Assembly: GCA_900314345.1 (NCBI GenBank)
Contig: OMUX01000389.1
Location: forward strand, 1 to 20,813
DNA: 20,813 nucleotides
Origin: an uncultured Erysipelotrichaceae bacterium
GTDB lineage: Bacteria > Bacillota_I > Bacilli_A > Erysipelotrichales > Erysipelotrichaceae
Direction of reading: 5' to 3'
Part shown: piece by piece, positions 18,614-20,813 of the stretch
Layout of the letters: the number at the start of each line of letters is the position of its first letter
How positions within the stretch are numbered: the first letter of the stretch is position 1
Notes under the pieces: generated by a model
What the model was told of the DNA's origin: nothing
The model's database searches: none
Seen by the model: only the letters and a program-made list of their open reading frames with translations
Translations under genes and position numbers: made by a program

Positions 18614-18619
18614 ATTATA
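18614..18619 (-). promoter_or_regulatory. -10 box for the SseB-like gene
   Basis: A perfect TATAAT on the minus strand, 18 bases before the ATG at 18595. The -35 region is weak. The leader would be about 12 bases long and includes the GGGAG ribosome binding site. Confidence 0.6.
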
Positions 18620-18659
18620 CACGAAACATCTGCAGAAAGACCCCATGCATGAACTGCTT

Positions 18660-18668
18660 TGGTATAAT
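18660..18668 (+). promoter_or_regulatory. Extended -10 promoter of the rhomboid gene
   Basis: TGGTATAAT fits the extended -10 form TGnTATAAT, which can work without a good -35 box. Transcription from about 18675 would start at the GGAGG ribosome binding site, 13 bases before the ATG at 18688. It is divergent from the SseB-like promoter. Confidence 0.65.
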
Positions 18669-18687
18669 TTCCCCGGAGGTTCATCTC

Positions 18688-19257
18688 ATGAAGAAAATCA
18701 CCTGGAATTCCCCGGTTATCCTTTGGTTTGCCTTGATCTCGCTTGGTGCACTGATTCTCAACGGCATCACGGGCGGCCGTTCCAACTACATGTTCTTCTC
18801 CGTATGGCGCGGGTCCCTGAAGGATCCTTTGTTCTATCTCAGGCTTTTCACCCATGTGCTTGGCCATGCGGATCTTTCCCACTATGCAAACAACATGCTC
18901 ATCTTTCTGTTAGTGGGACCGCTTCTGGAAGAGAAGTATGGCAGCAGGAAGCTGCTGGAAATCATGGCAGTCACTGCCCTGATCACCGGCATTGTGCATG
19001 TCCTTGTGGATCCGAACAGCGCACTGCTTGGTGCATCCGGCATTGACTTTGCCTTCATCCTGATGGCAAGCGTCACCGGAAGCAGAAGAGACGGTGAAAT
19101 TCCGCTGACATTGCTCATTGCGGCAGCGATCTATCTTTCCCAGCAGATCATCGCCGGCGTCAGCGCGGACAACATCTCCCAGCTCACCCATGTCATCGGC
19201 GGTGCCATCGGAGCGGTCTACGGCATGGCTTTCCGGCCCTCCTACCGCAAATATTGA
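18688..19257 (+). CDS. Rhomboid family intramembrane serine protease
   Basis: A 189-residue membrane protease that cuts substrates within or near their transmembrane helices. About six hydrophobic segments are visible. The rhomboid core is intact: HYANN (His65...Asn69) in the second segment, GASG with the nucleophile Ser117, and His168 in LTHVIGGAIGA as the partner of the Ser-His dyad. The frame extends back to an ATG at 18649, but GGAGG (18675-18679) lies 8 bases before the ATG at 18688, and the promoter -10 box falls after 18649. Divergently transcribed from the SseB-like gene. Substrate unknown. Confidence 0.93.
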   Translation: MKKITWNSPVILWFALISLGALILNGITGGRSNYMFFSVWRGSLKDPLFYLRLFTHVLGHADLSHYANNMLIFLLVGPLLEEKYGSRKLLEIMAVTALITGIVHVLVDPNSALLGASGIDFAFILMASVTGSRRDGEIPLTLLIAAAIYLSQQIIAGVSADNISQLTHVIGGAIGAVYGMAFRPSYRKY

Positions 19258-19319
19258 ACATATTGCCCTTGTTGTTCATGGAATTTCATGTAAATTCTTC
19301 TAATTTAATTAATGCATTG

Positions 19320-19349
19320 TTCACATTCTGTTCACTTTGCAGAGATAAG
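19320..19349 (+). promoter_or_regulatory. Candidate promoter with 11-bp TGTTCAC repeat before the HtrA-like gene
   Basis: TTCACA (19320-19325) and GATAAG (19344-19349) are 18 bases apart, a moderate sigma-A pair. TGTTCAC occurs twice with an 11-base period, one helical turn (TTCACA-N5-TTCACT), overlapping the -35. This pattern fits a response-regulator site of the PhoP/OmpR type. An AT-rich tract (19290-19313) lies just upstream. Confidence 0.4.
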
Positions 19350-19381
19350 CTGAACAATGTATTGAAAGGAGCATCAATCAC

Positions 19382-20725
19382 ATGAGTGAAATCAACGAAG
19401 AAAAAGAAACATGGACGTGCCCTGTATGCGGCACCGTGAATACAGGGAAGTTCTGCACCGGATGCGGCGCAAGAAAGCCTGAAGAGACAAGAAGTGAAGC
19501 AATCAACGCACAGTACACGGAAACACGCACGGAGGCACCGCAGTACACAGCACCACAGCCTCAGGCCCCAAGGAAGCAGAAGGTGAAGAAGGAAAAGAAA
19601 TCCCACCCCGTTGCCCTGGCACTGGTCTGTGCATTGCTTGGCGGCGCAGCCGGATTCGGCGGCGGATACCTGGCAAGTTCCGGCAAGACAGGAAACGGTA
19701 CAACGGTGGTCTATGAGGCAACCGCAGCACCGGAGTCAACGACAGCAAACGCCAGTGTCACAACATCTTCCGGCATGACGATCGCCGAGATTGCTACCAA
19801 GGCAGCACCTTCCGTTGTGGAGATTCAGACCGAAATCACCCAGACAAGCTATGGTCTCTTCGGCGGAACGTACACTTCTGAAGCTGCTGGTTCCGGCGTC
19901 ATCATCTCCTCTGACGGCTACATCATCACGAACAACCACGTCATTGAGGATGCAAACTCCATCACCGTCAAGACATATGACGGAACAACCTATGATGCAG
20001 CATTGGTCGGAACAGATGAGAAGGCAGACATCGCTGTCATCAAGGTTGATGCCACAGGCCTTGCGGCTGCCACGATCGGCGACAGCTCCACGATTGCCGT
20101 CGGTGATACTGCAGTCGTCATCGGCAATCCGCTTGGAACCCTGGGCGGAACAGTCACAAACGGCATCATTTCCGCTACAGACCGTGAGATCACCATCAAC
20201 AACCAGGCGATGAACCTGATCCAGACAAACGCTGCCATCAACAACGGCAACTCCGGCGGCGGTCTGTTCGACGCTGACGGAAACCTGATCGGCATCGTCA
20301 ATGCCAAGGACTCCGGTCTTACCAGCAGCGGCGCAACCATTGAAGGTCTTGGCTTTGCCATTCCGATCAATGAAGCAATGGATGTTGCCCAGCAGCTCAT
20401 GGAATACGGCTATGTCACTAACCGTGCAACCATCGGTGTTACCCTGCAGACCCTGACCGAGAACTACGGCAGCTATCCGGCAGGCCTGTATGTCGCCTCT
20501 GTTGTAGAAGGAAGCGGTGCTGAAAAGGCAGGCTTGCAGCCGTATGACCGCATCATTGCCGCAGACGGAACGGAGATTTCCTCCTACACGGAACTCTCCA
20601 GAATCCTGCAGAACAAGAAGGTCGGAGATGTCCTGACACTGACCATCGTCAGAGAAGGACAGCAGATGGATGTTGATGTCACCCTGACAGGCGCTATCAA
20701 CACAAACCAGACAGCCAAGGGCTGA
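19382..20725 (+). CDS. Membrane-anchored HtrA/DegP-like serine protease with N-terminal zinc ribbon
   Basis: A 447-residue protease for damaged or misfolded exported proteins. In order: a cytoplasmic zinc ribbon (Cys13, Cys16, Cys25, Cys28 in CPVCGTVNTGKFCTGCG); a Pro/Gln/Lys-rich linker; one membrane anchor at about 76-98; a Thr/Ser-rich outer stalk at 105-130; a trypsin-like domain at 135-335 with His186 (TNNHVIED), Asp216 (KADIAVIKVD) and Ser291 (NGNSGGGL); and a PDZ domain at about 350-435 (GAEKAGLQPYDRIIAADG). The active-site motif reads NSGGG where NSGGP is usual. Length is normal for Gram-positive HtrA. The ATG has GGAG 10 bases upstream. Single-gene unit, with its own promoter region and terminator. 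Confidence 0.95.
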   Translation: MSEINEEKETWTCPVCGTVNTGKFCTGCGARKPEETRSEAINAQYTETRTEAPQYTAPQPQAPRKQKVKKEKKSHPVALALVCALLGGAAGFGGGYLASSGKTGNGTTVVYEATAAPESTTANASVTTSSGMTIAEIATKAAPSVVEIQTEITQTSYGLFGGTYTSEAAGSGVIISSDGYIITNNHVIEDANSITVKTYDGTTYDAALVGTDEKADIAVIKVDATGLAAATIGDSSTIAVGDTAVVIGNPLGTLGGTVTNGIISATDREITINNQAMNLIQTNAAINNGNSGGGLFDADGNLIGIVNAKDSGLTSSGATIEGLGFAIPINEAMDVAQQLMEYGYVTNRATIGVTLQTLTENYGSYPAGLYVASVVEGSGAEKAGLQPYDRIIAADGTEISSYTELSRILQNKKVGDVLTLTIVREGQQMDVDVTLTGAINTNQTAKG

Positions 20726-20747
20726 TCCGCCAAACGTCATATAACCG

Positions 20748-20779
20748 GGACAGTGCAATCCAAAAGCACTGTCCTTTTT
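20748..20779 (+). terminator. Rho-independent terminator of the HtrA-like gene
   Basis: GGACAGTGC (20748-20756) pairs with GCACTGTCC (20766-20774) across a 9-base loop and is followed by TTTTT. It lies 22 bases after the stop codon. Confidence 0.93.
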
Positions 20780-20813
20780 CATTTTCATAAACTTTTCTGT
20801 TTCAAAAAACGGA

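Noticed and set aside
19736..20788. Long minus-strand open frame of 350 codons opposite the HtrA-like gene
   Set aside because: It is antisense to a clear HtrA gene, Cys- and Asp-rich as expected from a codon shadow, and would have to start inside the terminator region.

Overview
The window looks like a chromosomal stretch from a Bacillota (Firmicutes) bacterium, probably a gut member of the Erysipelotrichia. That placement is an inference from protein content (Lac-family PTS, PRD regulator, MupG/DUF871 protein, VTC/DUF4956 pair, zinc-ribbon HtrA), strong AGGAGG-type ribosome binding sites, a CcpA-type cre site and roughly even base composition by eye. It is not a database match. Nearly all genes lie on the minus strand in tightly packed operons joined by ATGA or TGATG overlaps. 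Only the last two genes are on the plus strand. No rRNA, tRNA, CRISPR array, insertion sequence or phage gene was seen. The longest stretch without a gene is about 270 bases.

Layout, read from the right in the direction of minus-strand transcription. An SseB-like protein and a GNAT/pyrophosphatase-like fusion (18595-17001) end at a clear terminator. Next comes a LicR-type PRD/EIIB/EIIA regulator (16957-15095), translationally coupled to an unusual membrane protein made of an EIIB-like domain and what looks like only the front half of an EIIC channel (15098-14307). After a 112-base control region with a cre site and a 13-bp palindrome comes a sugar operon: Lac/cellobiose-family EIIC, EIIB, EIIA, a MupG-like protein, a GH1 6-phospho-beta-glucosidase and NagB (14194-8758). 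A 70-residue membrane protein and RidA follow, up to a terminator near 7965-7989.

Next is a two-gene polyphosphate unit (VTC-domain polymerase plus DUF4956 membrane protein, 7847-6415), preceded by four TTMAC-type hexamers that resemble Pho boxes. Then a six-gene operon (6148-50) starts at a good TTGATA-18-TATAAT promoter. It encodes a small unknown protein, a Gfo/Idh/MocA oxidoreductase, a YtcJ-like amidohydrolase, a PAT-type GNAT, HflX (broken by a one-base frameshift) and an M18 aminopeptidase, and ends at a textbook terminator at 26-43. On the plus strand at the right end are a rhomboid protease (18688-19257) and a membrane-anchored HtrA/DegP-like protease with an N-terminal zinc ribbon (19382-20725) with its own terminator.

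How the genes work together: the sugar locus should import a disaccharide as a 6-phosphate, split it with GH1 and/or the MupG-like enzyme, and feed glucosamine-6-phosphate to fructose-6-phosphate through NagB. Neither NagA nor MurQ is in the window, so the substrate is open: a GlcN- or GlcNAc-containing disaccharide or a cell-wall disaccharide. The most novel candidate is the EIIB/half-EIIC membrane protein coupled to the PRD regulator, which could be a phosphorylatable membrane partner of the regulator.
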